From Coffea arabica (lineage: Eukaryota > Streptophyta > Magnoliopsida > Gentianales > Rubiaceae): a stretch of 64,000 nt of DNA. This document shows positions 45,557 to 56,934 of this stretch, in pieces (the stretch's first letter is position 1; each line of letters opens with the position of its first letter). The notes beneath the pieces were generated by a model. It did not search any database. It was given only the letters and a program-made list of their open reading frames with translations, and had not been told where the DNA came from. The stretch lies in contig NC_092329.1 of NCBI RefSeq assembly GCF_036785885.1, forward strand, positions 15,890,449 through 15,954,448, read 5' to 3'. Both the position numbers and the translations under genes were made by a program.

Positions 45557-48060
45557 ATGGGGACCTGCCAAGACTCCATCCCTTGGAGACAGGTACTATT
45601 TTGTCGCTTTTGTTGATAATTTTTTCAGAAGAGTTTGGGTATTTACTGTGAATAACAAAGATAATGTGCTAGGGGTTTTCCTTAAATGGAAGGCTCAGGC
45701 TGAAAATCAGACGGGAAGAAAGATCATGGTTCTCCGAACAGACAACAGCGGAGAATACAAGAGTGATCCCTTTCAGGAGATATGCCAAGAGTGTGGCATA
45801 GTTTGGCATTTCACAGTTAGAAGAACACCACAGCAGAATGGGGTGTCAGAGCGTATGAACAAGACACTAGTGGAGAAAGCACGTTGCATGCTGTCTAATG
45901 CTGGGTTAAACAGAAAATTTTGCCCTGAGGCTGTGACATACACTTAACATCTCGTTAATCGCTTGTCATCATCTGTAATCGATGGTAAGATTTTATTAGA
46001 GGTATGGTTTGGAAAACCTGCAACAGACTATGATTCTTTACATATTTTTTGTTCTATTACATATTATTATGTAAATGAATCAAAGTTGGATCCACGAGCA
46101 AAGAAGTCTTTCTTTATGGGCTTTAATGTTGGAGTTTAGAGATACCGTTTGTGGTGTCTAAAAGCAAAGAAAACCATTATTAGTAGGGATGTTACCTTTG
46201 ATGAATATGCCATGTTGAATAAGATAACCCAAGATGGGACCAATGTTACTCCATAATAGGTGGAGTGTATGCCGAAACAAATAGAGTTTGAGCAAATAAT
46301 GGTGAGTCTAACAAATAGCACCATCAGTGACTCTCATATGGCAGAAGAGGAGTCAAATCAGAAAGAGATTTCTACCCAAGAACCTCAATAACAGCAAGAG
46401 TCAATTGCCGTCAATAGGCCAAAACGAGAAATTCAAAAACCTGTTCGTTTTGCTAACATGGTGGTTTATGCACTTCCAGCTGTTGATGATGTTCCATCAA
46501 CCTTTTTTGAAGCAGTTCGAAGTGCAAAAAATGGTAGATGGAAAGATGCTATGGAAGAAGAGATGCAATCTCTTTAGAAGAACAAGACGTGGAAGTTGAT
46601 ATAACTACTGAAGGGCAAGAAGGCAATTGGATGCAAATGGATATTTGCAAAGAAAGAAAGATTTCCTGACAAGATTGATGCTCGCTACAAGACAAGATTG
46701 GTGGCTAAAAACTACGCTCAGAAAGAGGAAATTGATTATAATGAGATATTTTCTTCAGTTGTTAAATATTCCTCTATTAGAATTTTGTTGGCCTTGGTAG
46801 CACAGTTGAATTTGGAGCTAACTCAAGTTGATGTGAAGACCGCGTTCCTTCACGGTGACTTGAAGAAAGAAATCTATATGTCTTAGTCAGATAGATTCAA
46901 AGTTACTGGTAAAGAGAATTGGGTTTGTAAGATGAGCAAATCGTTGTACAAATTGAAGCATTCATCGAGGCAATGGTACAAACGATTTGACCAGTTCATG
47001 ATGGACCAGAAGTACACAAGAAGCAAATAAGATCAATGTGTGTATTTGTGCAAATTACGAGATGATTCCTACGTCTACTTACTCTTGTATGTTGATGATA
47101 TGCTAATAGTATCAAAGAGCCAAGTTGAAATTGACAAAATGAAGGCTCAATTGAATAAAGAGTTCGAGATGAAGGATTTGGGAGAAATTAAAAAGATTCT
47201 CAGTATGGAGATAAGCAGGGATAGAACGAGAAGTAAGTTTTGTCTAACACAGAAACAGTATTTGAATAAGGGACTACAACGTTTTGGTATGAATGAAAGT
47301 TCAAAACCTGTAAGTACTCCGCTTGCTTCTCATTTGAAACTTAATAGCCTATTATCTCCAAAGGCGGGTGAAGAGCGAGCATATATGACGAAAGTCCCGT
47401 ATGCTAATGCAATTGGTAGCTTGATGTATGCAATAGTGTGTATGAGACCCAACATTTCACAGGCAGTTAGTGTGGTAAGCAGATTTATGCATGATCCGAG
47501 CAAAGGTTATTAGCAAGCTGTGAAATGGATTCTACGGTATATCCAAGATACTGTAGATGTTGGATTAGTATTTGAGCAGGATGAATCACTTGGTCAATTT
47601 GTAGTTGGATATTGTGATTCTGACTATGCAGGTGACTTGGATAAGCGACGTTCGACAACTGACTCTTTGTTCACATTTGCCAGGGCACTAGTTAGTTGGA
47701 AATCTACTTTGCAATCAATAGTAGCTTTGTTTACAACAGAGGCAGAGTATATGGCGATTACTGAAACTGTGAAGGAGGCAATTTGATTTCAAGGATTGTT
47801 TGAAGACTTGGGAGTTGGTTAAAAATACATTAATGTGTTTTGTGATAGTCAAAGTGCTATTCACTTAGCAAAGAACTATATCTTGCATGCAAAAATGAAA
47901 CACATTGATGTTCGCTATCACTTTGTATGAAAAATTCTCGAAGAAGAGGAGATTTTTCTCCAGAAAATTCGGACTACGGAGAATCCTGTAGATATGATGA
48001 CCAAGGTGATTATAAGGTCCAAATTTAAACATTATTTATACTTGGTCAACATCCAACACA
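45557..48060 (+). pseudogene. Decayed rest of integrase, reverse transcriptase and RNase H (copia)
   Basis: The integrase core resumes with GPAKTPSLGDRYYFVAFVDN, then LRTDNSGEYKS and TPQQNGVSERMNKTL (45596-45945). The reverse transcriptase follows: DARYKTRLVAKNYAQKE, DVKTAFLHGDL and LLLYVDDMLIVSK, in which the YVDD catalytic site is intact (47080-47105). RNase H motifs are DSDYAGDLDKRRST, TTEAEYMAI and DSQSAIHLAKN. Stops near 46575, 46884, 47028, 47511 and 47784 and others break the frame. The order and motifs match the Tork/Tnt1 branch. The polypurine tract AAGGTGGAGATT lies just before the 3' LTR. Confidence 0.9.
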
Positions 48061-48179
48061 TTTGAGTTGGCGCCTGAGGGCGCAAATTTGGAAGCACCGC
48101 AAGGACCATTTGTTATTTTTGTTTGAGGGAGAAGGTTTATATTTTTGGTGGAACTAGAAATTATGTCAAGGTGGAGATT

Positions 48180-48774
48180 TGTTGACTTTTGGCATATTTG
48201 CTAAGTCCCACATCGGTGACTTTAGAAATTGAAGGATTGCTTGAGAGTTATAAAATAATTCTCAAACTTCCTAATAGAAACACACCAAAGAAGAGACACC
48301 AAACTTCTCCCAAATTTATTAAGAACATGTCACTTAGGCGGTATTCGAAAATTAGGCAAAATTAGTTGAACTCCATTATCAATTTTCGGGTGCATTCTTT
48401 CCTTATCTCTTTTATTTATTCCGCATTTATTTAGTAGTTTCTTTTCAATTGTAGTATAACATTCAATATATTTGTCGGGTTTATTTGTAGTATTTTATAC
48501 GGTTCTTTTGGATATATTTTTCTTATTCATGTGTACGTACCATTTATGTATACACAGATCTAATTGTGATAATACACCATGCACGTAAATTCTGTCATAA
48601 GAAAACTGGGTTTTAAGTAGGACCGCTTGTGACCCCTCCAACCTTTCCTGGAAATTTACTTGGAATGATAATTCTGTTTAAGAAAATTTTTTAATGATCT
48701 TTCTTAAGAATTATTGAATCAGTTTAAATTACTAATACTATTTTTGAGTGAAAAATTACCCAATTTTCCCAACA
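48180..48774 (+). repeat. 3' LTR of the Tork-like copia element
   Basis: 595 bp, TGTTGACTTTTGGC...CCCAACA, followed by the AAAAG duplication. It aligns with the 5' LTR at 29157-29778. Confidence 0.92.
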
Positions 48775-48779
48775 AAAAG

Positions 48780-49143
48780 ATCTAGATTTGTGCCACGTTC
48801 AAGAATCTCCTAGCGCCTCAATTGTGGTCTTTCTTGTTATTTGTCCACTTCATGATATTAATTGAGGTGTTCAAACAACAATTAATTTCTTTCAGCATGA
48901 TTCCTTTGACTTTCTAGGACATATTTGATAGTACTATATATATATATATATTTGTTTAACTCATGGTTGTAGTCTCCTTAATATCTTGTATGTGAAAAGT
49001 GCACCGGAAAGTGATTATTTCTGAAGTGCTTTTATTTACATAGTTTAGCAGTTTCTTTTTTGGGTCGAAAATTTAGTTTATTAGTCAATAATAGAAATGT
49101 GTCATGATTCCAGTCTTGTTAGTGTAAGTAGGATTATACTATC
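48780..49143. other. Intergenic stretch between copia and SINE
   Basis: AT-rich, with a short (AT)n run near 48938-48953. No gene, RNA or element is recognisable. Confidence 0.5.
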
Positions 49144-49156
49144 CACTATAACAATC

Positions 49157-49309
49157 TTTTTTTTTTTTTGATTGACACAGGAATATCCTGACTTATGTCA
49201 AACTAGTCCCCTGTGATAGTGCAGAACCTACTGTAAAGATGCACTGTCAACCTAGTGGCCTCAATGTAAAGATCCAAGAGAGGCGCCATTTGATCTACCT
49301 ATGGGAGCC
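49157..49309 (-). mobile_element. SINE-like retroposon
   Basis: A 153-bp unit ends in a 13-base poly-T on the plus strand (49157-49169), which is a poly-A tail on the minus strand. It is flanked by 13-bp direct repeats CACTATAACAATC (49144-49156) and CACTATAGCAATC (49310-49322), differing at one base; these are target duplications typical of LINE-driven insertion. On the minus strand TAGATCAAATGG near the 5' end fits an RNA polymerase III A-box with one mismatch, and a GGTTGACAGTG about 33 bases later is a weak B-box. No coding capacity. The family is not recognised. Confidence 0.65.
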
Positions 49310-49322
49310 CACTATAGCAATC

Positions 49323-49944
49323 AGGTGCAGTACAACTTGCATTCAAGCAGTCTTGGACATGGTTTAGCATAGTGTGTGATTTACCATGTGTTAATTCTGA
49401 CATCAAATGAGCTTATGAAATGTGTAATAGCTTTTGAACCCCAATGCCTAGCTTAGATGGGAACAGTGTTTTTCACTGGAAGGAATCAGGTACAATAATA
49501 TTACAACATAGAAAGAGGCAGAAGAAATACATGTATTCCAAGAAAGAGGAAGTAACAAGGACAACGAAAGTGTAAGGGAGAGAGTATAAATTATAAAGAA
49601 TGTAAGTTAGAGAAGACGGTTAGGCAACAGCAACAAATTTCAGGGCTAGCCTGCAGGCCAAGTGAAGCACTTGGTTCAAGACCGCAGAAGCTTAGGACAT
49701 GTCATTCTTTCCATAATTCTGTTTTATCAATCTTACAGCAGATTTCTTCTTCATTCTTTTTGGATATTATGGATACTACAACATACAATTACTTTGCTTT
49801 TTGAATAATTCAGCTAGATGTATAGAATCCATCACAACTACATTTAAGCATATTCATGAACAGATCTCCCTTACTGAATACCTGCAAAGTGTGATCTTGA
49901 TAATTTCCTTCACATTTGATCACTCCATCTAACTCAATTCATCA
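49323..49944. other. Intergenic stretch left of the hAT element
   Basis: No gene, RNA or repeat is recognisable. The last bases CTTGTGGC (49945-49952) are the target duplication of the hAT element. Confidence 0.5.
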
Positions 49945-49964
49945 CTTGTGGCTAGGGGTGAGCA

Positions 49965-50120
49965 TCGAATTCGAATTCGGTAATTCGGTAGGTTGAAATC
50001 GATAATTTTCGGTAAATGGTGTTGGGATATTTCGACCTAATTCGTATTCGAATTACCAAATTCCGAATTCGAATTCAATTCGGATTGAATTCGGTAAACA
50101 CAAATTGACCGAATTGTCCG
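49965..50120. repeat. Left subterminal motif cluster of the hAT element
   Basis: GAATTCGGTAATTCGGTA and related ATTCGAATT/TTCGGTAAA words repeat through this stretch. The right end (54485-54712) has the same words in both orientations (TACCGAATT, TTCGGTAT). Such clusters in hAT elements are transposase binding sites; here that is inference. Confidence 0.75.
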
Positions 50121-50585
50121 AATTCCTGAAGCAATCGCAGCCTGTTTTGCTTTGTATAATAAAATAATTTCTAGCAATAAAATAAGTGCTGTTCACAATT
50201 ATCATTCATAAAGCTGCACCAAAATAATCAAAAAATAGAAGTAGTAATCACGTCCATAGGCACAATAGCCAGATGATTGCACTACCAAATCACAACATAT
50301 AAAACCTCTTCCCAGTAGCTAACGCCTACCAGTTCAAAACAGCATTACTTAAGAAATCACAAATCCAAACAGAATCTAGAAAACTTCAAAATTACTAACT
50401 ATCCCAAACTTCATACATATCCAGAAATGACAAATCCACAAATCCAGAAATCATAAATTCACAATCAGAAATTACAGAAATCAATCCAGAAATCATAAAG
50501 GTCAATTATCTAGAAACAATCCACAATCCACAAGAACAAACAATTATAGGTGGTTCAACTCTCAAACTTCAGCATTTGTGACCTC

Positions 50586-52814
50586 TCAAAGGTCAATTAC
50601 AGTTGATTCAGTTCCGGTCTTCAGCAACTCTGCAAGAACAAACAAAATTCATGAAGTATCATAAAGGCAATTATTAAAAATAAAGAAATACTTCAAATTT
50701 TGCAATAAAAATTTTGATAGCATACCAGATTCGAAGGCTTCAAGTTCTTCCAGATTTTCTTCTACATTTAATTCTGTCTTGGAGGACCGAAACCAATCTT
50801 GAGCACATATTAAACTTTGCACAATTCTAGGAGTCAAAGAACTCCTAAATGTATCAAGAACACGACCTCCGGTACTAAAAGCAGATTCGGAGGCCACAGT
50901 AGAAATTGGGACTGCTAACATATCACGAGCAAGTTTTGAAAGGATTGGGAATCTAAGGCTATTGGCCTTCCACCATAACAAGATATCAAATCTCTCATCA
51001 TCTTCCTCACAATCCTCATTCAAATATTTCTCTAATTCAGATTTTGCATCCCTACCCCCAAGTTCCATTTTTCTCTTCTTAAACTCCAACTTGTACCGAT
51101 CAGTGATTGTTTTAGAGGCATCCCCATATCCATAAAATGTAGTTTTACTCCTTTGAGATTCACTTGAAAGTGAAGAAACATGAGACACAGAATTTGAGGC
51201 AGGTGTGTTGAGCATCTTGTATTCATTAAACAGCTCAAACATTGCATCTTTTGCAAGGCCAGCTATTGTTGTACCATCGGACTCACCATACATTTGGCAA
51301 ACCACAAATTCAAGGTATTCAAGTTTAGTTCGAGGATCAAGCATGGAGGAAATAAAAATCAGCATATTCATCTTTTCAATCTTTCCCCAATACTTATCAT
51401 ATTTATCCTTCATTGATCTTGCCATTGAACTTAATTCTTCATTATCACTTGCTGCCATTTCAATTAAAATGCCATGTATGTGACTAATATCAGTGAAAAA
51501 ATTATTTGAAGTCACATATTTGGAACCAGAAACCTTCACAGTTAGCTGATAAAAGTTCTCCAAAAAAATTACCAAGAATCTAGCTTTTGTCCAATCAGAT
51601 TTTGTTGGCAGATTTTCTAACTCTTGAAGCATGTAAGGATCCTGCTCCTCGAACCTCTCAAAAGCCCGCTCAAACCTTTGAGCCGTGTCTAGCATTAGAT
51701 ATGTAGAATTCCACCTAGTAGAGACATCTAAACAGAGCAATCTTTTGCATTCAATTTTTTCAATTTCCACACATTCCTTGAATTTTTTCAATCTAGAAGG
51801 TGACTGTCTAACATATCTAACTGCTGCCCTGATACAATCAACTGAATCCCCCAGTTTTTTGATGCCATCATTAACAATTAGATTCACTATGTGAGCTACA
51901 CACCTCACATGAGTCCATTTCCCCCCTAACACAGCTTTCCCCCAATTTTGAAGTTTTCCTCGTAAATAGCTGACAGCTACATCATTGGAACTTGCATTGT
52001 CAACTGTAACAGTTAGGATATCATCAACTCCCCATTCTAGTAGACATTTTTCTATGGCCTTACCAACTTCAGTTCCCTTGTGACTAGCAATAGGACAGAA
52101 ATTTAGGATCTTTTTGTTCAGTTTCCAATCATTATCTATGAAATGGGCAGTGAGGCACATATAGTTTATCCTTTGAATGGATGTCCAAGAATCTGTGGTT
52201 AGACAAATTTTGCCACTGTTATTCTTCAAGAGATGTTTCAACTTAATTTTTTCATCTAAATACAGCTGATAGCAATCTCTAGAAATAGTCCACCTCGAAG
52301 GAATTCTAAATGATGGACAAGCAGTCCGCATCATGTATTGAAAACCTCTACCCTCTACATGTTTAAATGGCAACTCATCAACAATTACCATATAAGCTAT
52401 GCTTTTTCTAATGGCTTCCGCATCAAATTTCCAACTTATGAGTGCCCCTTTAACCTCTCCCTCTAATGTTTCAGTTTCACCCAAACACAAAGTAGCCTGG
52501 CCAGTGTGCTTATTTTTAGGATTTAGAGGACATTTAGCTACATGAGTATTAAGGGGAGTCGTACCATGACTTTTGGGATCCGCGGCTATGTCCTTCTCAC
52601 AGTATTTGCAAATTGCATGACGAACTCCATTCACATGCTTTACATGAAAATGATCCCAAGCTTTGGACCTCTTCTTGTACTCTCCTCTTTTCTTGCCAAA
52701 ACCAGATTCTTCACAGCTTTGTGTTGTAGGACTAGGAAGAAGACCTCTAGATGATCCTTCTTGTTCTAACTCATTGTGACTTGGATTACTCTCACCATCA
52801 TTAGTAGTAGACAT
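50586..52814 (-). CDS. hAT transposase, RICESLEEPER/Ac type with BED zinc finger
   Basis: The start is ATG at 52814. Exon 1 (52814-50726) is joined to exon 2 (50629-50586) by a 96-bp intron with GTATGC donor and TTCTTGCAG acceptor, giving about 710 residues. Without splicing the frame would run to 50649 with an unlikely AT-rich tail. The N-terminus is Ser/Glu-rich, followed by a BED-type zinc finger near residues 50-95 (WDHFHVKHVNG, CKYC, HVAKC). The RNase H-like hAT core follows, with likely catalytic Asp in CLTTDSWTS and TVTVDNASSND. The C-terminal dimerisation domain has ILLWWKANSLRFPILSKLA and ISTVASESAFSTGGRVLD, which includes the conserved Glu. The protein would cut and rejoin element ends in the nucleus. 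Host-domesticated relatives exist, but here the gene lies within its own terminal repeats, so it is a transposon gene. Confidence 0.93.
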
Positions 52815-52833
52815 ACCTTAAGTTTTGCGCGAA

Positions 52834-54440
52834 TCTGAGCAAATAAATTATACAATTTAGTGCAACAATCATTTAGCAATAAAATTGAAATAAAAGACTA
52901 GATGAAATTGAAGAACCAACTCAGGACAACATTCAATGAACGCTGAGAAAATCAACTAGAACCAACTCAGAACCAACTAGATGAAATCTGAGCAAATTCA
53001 ATGAAGCCAGTCACTTTCTTATCATAGAACAAACTCAAGACAGAAACCATATAGGAAGCATTAACATCACAATGCAGAAAAAGAAGAGGTGATTCATTAC
53101 TGGTTTAGTGCAAGTTATCTAGATTCAAACTGGGGCTCTAGTCTAGCTAGCTTGGATGCTCTAAAGTGGGCCAAACAACATTTGCCGGCCAATGGGCATA
53201 CTCGACAGCACAAGTGTTGAAGAGCAACTGTAAACAGCTGAAAAATGAGCCAGTACCTACCTATCCTGGCCCTGGAATGGGATAGCCTTTCTGAACTTTG
53301 TCAACTTTTTTCCTTCCAAAGGGGAAAAAAAAACATACAAGAGAAATAAAAATTAAGAAAGGAGGGAAAGTGAGAGATCAAGAAACTAAATCAAAAGAAA
53401 AATTAAGGCTAAGGTAAATGAATCTTTGTAATGATTATTTCGAAAAAGCAAACATATCCCTCAGAATGCCTAATATCCACCTGGGAAGAAGCTATGGTTC
53501 CTCAACCTTAGCACAATCAGGATTGCTAGAAGGGAGCACCAATTTATAGTCACAGCTTTCAGATTACTAAATGTTTCATCAGTGGGATATCAAAAGTTTG
53601 ATATAATTAGTCAAGAATCAACCTCCCACAAATCTTGAAACTTCAAATAAATGAGAAGAATTTAAAAAAAAAAAAAGAAAGGACCCAGAAAATTTCATTT
53701 AAAACCACAAACAGGAACCCCAACAACTATAAAAATCAAGAACAACAGATATAAAAGAATGAATGAATCAGAAAATTGGATCAAAAGCAGATTTGTAAAT
53801 GCAAAGATTAAGAAGAAGAGAGGGAGAACCGGCTCAAGTTTGCTGCACTAGAAGAAGAATGAAACTGATCCAAGTTTGCTCAAGTTTGTACCGGCTCAAC
53901 TACTCTTATCCAATTCAAAAACTCATAACTTTTATCAAGATTCAATCAGGAAGGAAATTGAGCATCAAACATCATACAAGTTCCACTGAAATTAAATTAG
54001 CCCATATAAAAAAACTAGCAAATTAAACAACGACATCCAGAATCAAATACCAAAAGAAAAAAAAACACCAAATGAAAATCCAATTATTGAGTCTTTTTCA
54101 TAAACCCATTTACCTGATAGGCTTATCCAAGGCTTCACTGGAATCAGCACTAGCGAACTGTGGTCCTGGACCTCCCGGTGATAGTGGATGCTCCGCTCGG
54201 TCAGCAATGGTGAAACCTCGGTCAGAATGGGAAACGGAGAAAGAGTGGACTGAGCAGAGGAGAGGAAAGGACAGAGGACTGACTGAGGAGAGGACTGAGC
54301 AGAATGAGGAGAGGAGAAGAAACGAGAGAAAGAGGGGAACTGAGGAAGATGGGACTGCGCCGCGGGCCGCGGCAGTGCAGAGGAGCGAGAGGAAGAGGGG
54401 ACGAAGAGCGGAATTAGGGCACCACGTCTGAAAATCTGAA
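52834..54440 (-). other. Probable 5' leader and leader intron of the hAT transposase
   Basis: On the minus strand a GATAAGCCTATCAG|GTAAATG donor at 54114 and a TTTGCTCAG|ATTCG acceptor at 52834 could remove a 1.28-kb leader intron (52835-54113). The proposed leader exon (54114 to about 54440) is GC- and pyrimidine-rich on that strand, unlike the rest of the element, and gives spurious Ser/Pro-rich frames. This would be the transposase promoter and leader side of the element. Confidence 0.45.
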
Positions 54441-54732
54441 ATTGGACCAATATGAATATCGGACATAATGAACTATTTCCTATGTAACTTAATTCGGGAA
54501 TTTCGAAATTGAAAACGGTATATTATTACCGTTTTACCGAAATTAAATCGAATTCGGTATATCCGAATTCAAAAACTATAAAATCGTTTTCGAACTTAAT
54601 TCGATTTCAACTTGTACTATATCCCCGATTTACCGACCGAATTACCGAATTATCAAATTCGATTTACCAAATTGAAATCGATTTCGGTCGGTAAATCGGT
54701 ATTTACCGTAATTGCTCACCCCTACTTGTGGC

Positions 54733-55932
54733 ACATTTTGTACACAAAATCTGGGCGACCTCATGTGTGCCTTAGTCAACTAAAACTGTAAATCTACAAA
54801 GGAAGTTGGCTGATTATTGGACTGCCTACTCAAAAGTAATCCACCTTAAATTCGCAAAGAAGATAATCGTCTTTGCAATCCTATGTAATAAAAAATGTTG
54901 TAGCCTCTGAACTTTTTGCAATGACCTTAAAGTAGCCCTCATGCACAAGTTCTCTCCTTTATTGAAATTTTCTTACGAAACATTCCTTAGCAGGCATTTT
55001 CTGCTGTTTAATTTCCAAAATGAGTCTCCTTCTAATCACTTTCCAACCTAGTAAATTCTTGAGCACGAAAGTGGAACTGAAGATTTCTGAGGCAGGTTCA
55101 AAGCAAAAGGCAGCGTCACTCAGCGGCAACCAGTTCAATCATTTGGATAATCACAACCAGACCAAAAAATTAATCATACAAAACCAGCAACTGAAAGCCA
55201 AAAAAACTCGTAGAGATCAATACTTAGCTGAAAAATATAACATTAGAACTGTGATTAGAAATCACATAATCCTTCACATCTGAAATTCATCTCACTTTTT
55301 GACACCTTGCCCAAAACTCACAGATAATAATTCCCATTAAAACTTTAGACCCAAAGTAAAGAATTGATATTATACAGCTACCAATGTACATAAATAGATC
55401 TGGATATTTTAACATCAGAAATGTCTGCTTTTCTTTGAACCTATAGAGCATATTACATGATTCAGTATAAGATGCCTTGGAGACTGTAACTAGCTTCATA
55501 ATCCAGTTACAGCAGAATGGAATAGCATATAAAACCTGAATTAGGAAGGAAAACAACTGCTTCCATGCACCCTATCTAACTGCTCTAGTCGAAAGGGAAT
55601 CCAGAATTAAGGAAAACAATTGCTGCAGCTATAAGCTAACTGTGCTACTCTTAAGGAAGGATTTTCAATTTCTTTTAAAAATCCATGCATACAAGATCAC
55701 CATTTCGGTGCAAAGTACCAAAGGACTATCCACGCCCATAATAATAATCTAACATTTAGAAGAGGCCACTGCCAGAAGCACTGGATCACAAGTCTTCTCG
55801 AAGGAAAATAAAAAGCAACGAACTTTTACATCTAAGTCCTAATGCCTGCTGAGTCATCCTAAAAGAGAACAAGGCATGAACAAAAAATTACGAACTGCCA
55901 TAGTTCCAAGGCCCCAGCCTAGCTCCATCACA
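54733..55932. other. Region between the hAT element and the decayed gene
   Basis: AT-rich, no gene supported. The part next to 55933 may be 3' untranslated sequence of the minus-strand gene. Confidence 0.5.
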
Positions 55933-56488
55933 TCATTGGAACTATACAATGGGAGTTGATATGTTCTGGGGAGGCTGTGGAACCATGCAATGTTGTTACT
56001 GCCATTGTTGTAAACCCTCATTCACATTCATCCCCACTTTCTGCTCAGAACCAACAGTATTATCTTCAACATCCATAGTTGATACCTCTGCGTCATCAGC
56101 TTCCATCATATCAGAAACATCTATTTGGGGAATAGCTTCATCTCCACTTGTTGAATAAAGCTGAGGTGGCGGCACCCAAGGAACAACTGCTAGACACTAA
56201 TTTTGTGGATCAGACTTGTTATCATCTGTTCTTTCTTCACTATCTAATGCTCTCCATTGACTAGAGTAATTGGACCACGAGAGTTGATCTGCACAATATT
56301 CCCAAACTAGTTATTGATTTTTGAAACTTCTATTCAGGGGAAGAAAAAGAAAGAAAATCAACAGCGCAAAGATTTAATTTATCATCAAAATATTTCCACG
56401 CATAAAGAGAAGATAACAACTTTACATAGCACAAGATCAATGAAAAACTCTGCTAAAAGCCTATAACTCAAAACAGTCCTTTGTGCTC

Positions 56489-56635
56489 TGTTAAGAGAAT
56501 ATAAGTATTCCTGTAGATAATAAATTAGTAAGGGTATTTTTGTAAATAGTTTGTTAGACTTATACTTCTATAAATACTAGTTGGTCACTCATAATATGGT
56601 GACTAAATATTTTCCTCCCAAAATACCTGTTGTCA
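56489..56635 (+). repeat. 5' LTR of the short-LTR copia element
   Basis: 147 bp. It differs from the 3' LTR at about nine or ten positions by eye. Confidence 0.92.
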
Positions 56636-56647
56636 TGGTATCAGAGC
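56636..56647 (+). other. Primer binding site of the short-LTR copia element
   Basis: TGGTATCAGAGC, complementary to initiator methionine tRNA, starts at the base after the LTR. Confidence 0.87.
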
Positions 56648-56934
56648 AAAAGTCCTAGGGTTAGGGGTTAAACATCGCGCAAAAGTTCTGTTCGTCGTGC
56701 AATCGTTTTTACGCGATACTGTTCACGACACTATTCATCACGCAGTACTGTTCATCACTGTACCCGACTGTTCAAAAAATACTGTTCAAAGTAATGTTTA
56801 AAAAAACTGTTCATGCGTAACTATTTAAAGATACTATTCATCCGATACTGTTCATCGGGTACTGTTCATCACGCGTTTTAACTGTTTTTTGGTTTAAAGT
56901 ACTATTCACTATAGTTGAAAGTTTATCAAAAAGT

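Larger units (their letters stand above)
29157..48774 (+). mobile_element. Ty1-copia (Tork/Tnt1-like) element, interrupted by nested elements
   Basis: Perfect 5-bp duplications AAAAG (29152-29156 and 48775-48779) flank LTRs that start TGTTGACTTTTGGC and end CCAACA. A TGGTATCAGAG primer site follows the 5' LTR. The order gag, protease, integrase, reverse transcriptase, RNase H is that of Ty1-copia, and the sequence style is that of the Tork lineage. A 14.2-kb gypsy element splits the integrase; without it the copia element is about 5.4 kb, a normal length. All coding parts carry stops and at least one frameshift, so it is inactive. Confidence 0.93.
49953..54724 (-). mobile_element. hAT (Ac-like) transposon, apparently complete
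   Basis: The 12-bp terminal inverted repeat TAGGGGTGAGCA / TGCTCACCCCTA bounds 4.77 kb and is flanked by a perfect 8-bp duplication CTTGTGGC (49945-49952 and 54725-54732), as expected for hAT elements. Both subterminal regions contain many ATTCGGTA/TACCGAAT motifs. Inside is one transposase gene on the minus strand with no visible defect. The matched ends, intact duplication and open frame make a recent or still mobile element plausible. Confidence 0.95.

Noticed and set aside
50649..50725. Unspliced C-terminus of the hAT transposase
   Set aside because: The tail is AT-rich translation following a good donor site; splicing to 50629 gives a charged, more normal C-terminus and stop.
54043..54466. 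Overlapping 118-135-residue frames
   Set aside because: They lie in the GC-rich presumed leader exon of the hAT transposase, overlap on both strands and are Ser/Pro- or Arg/Glu-rich without domains.
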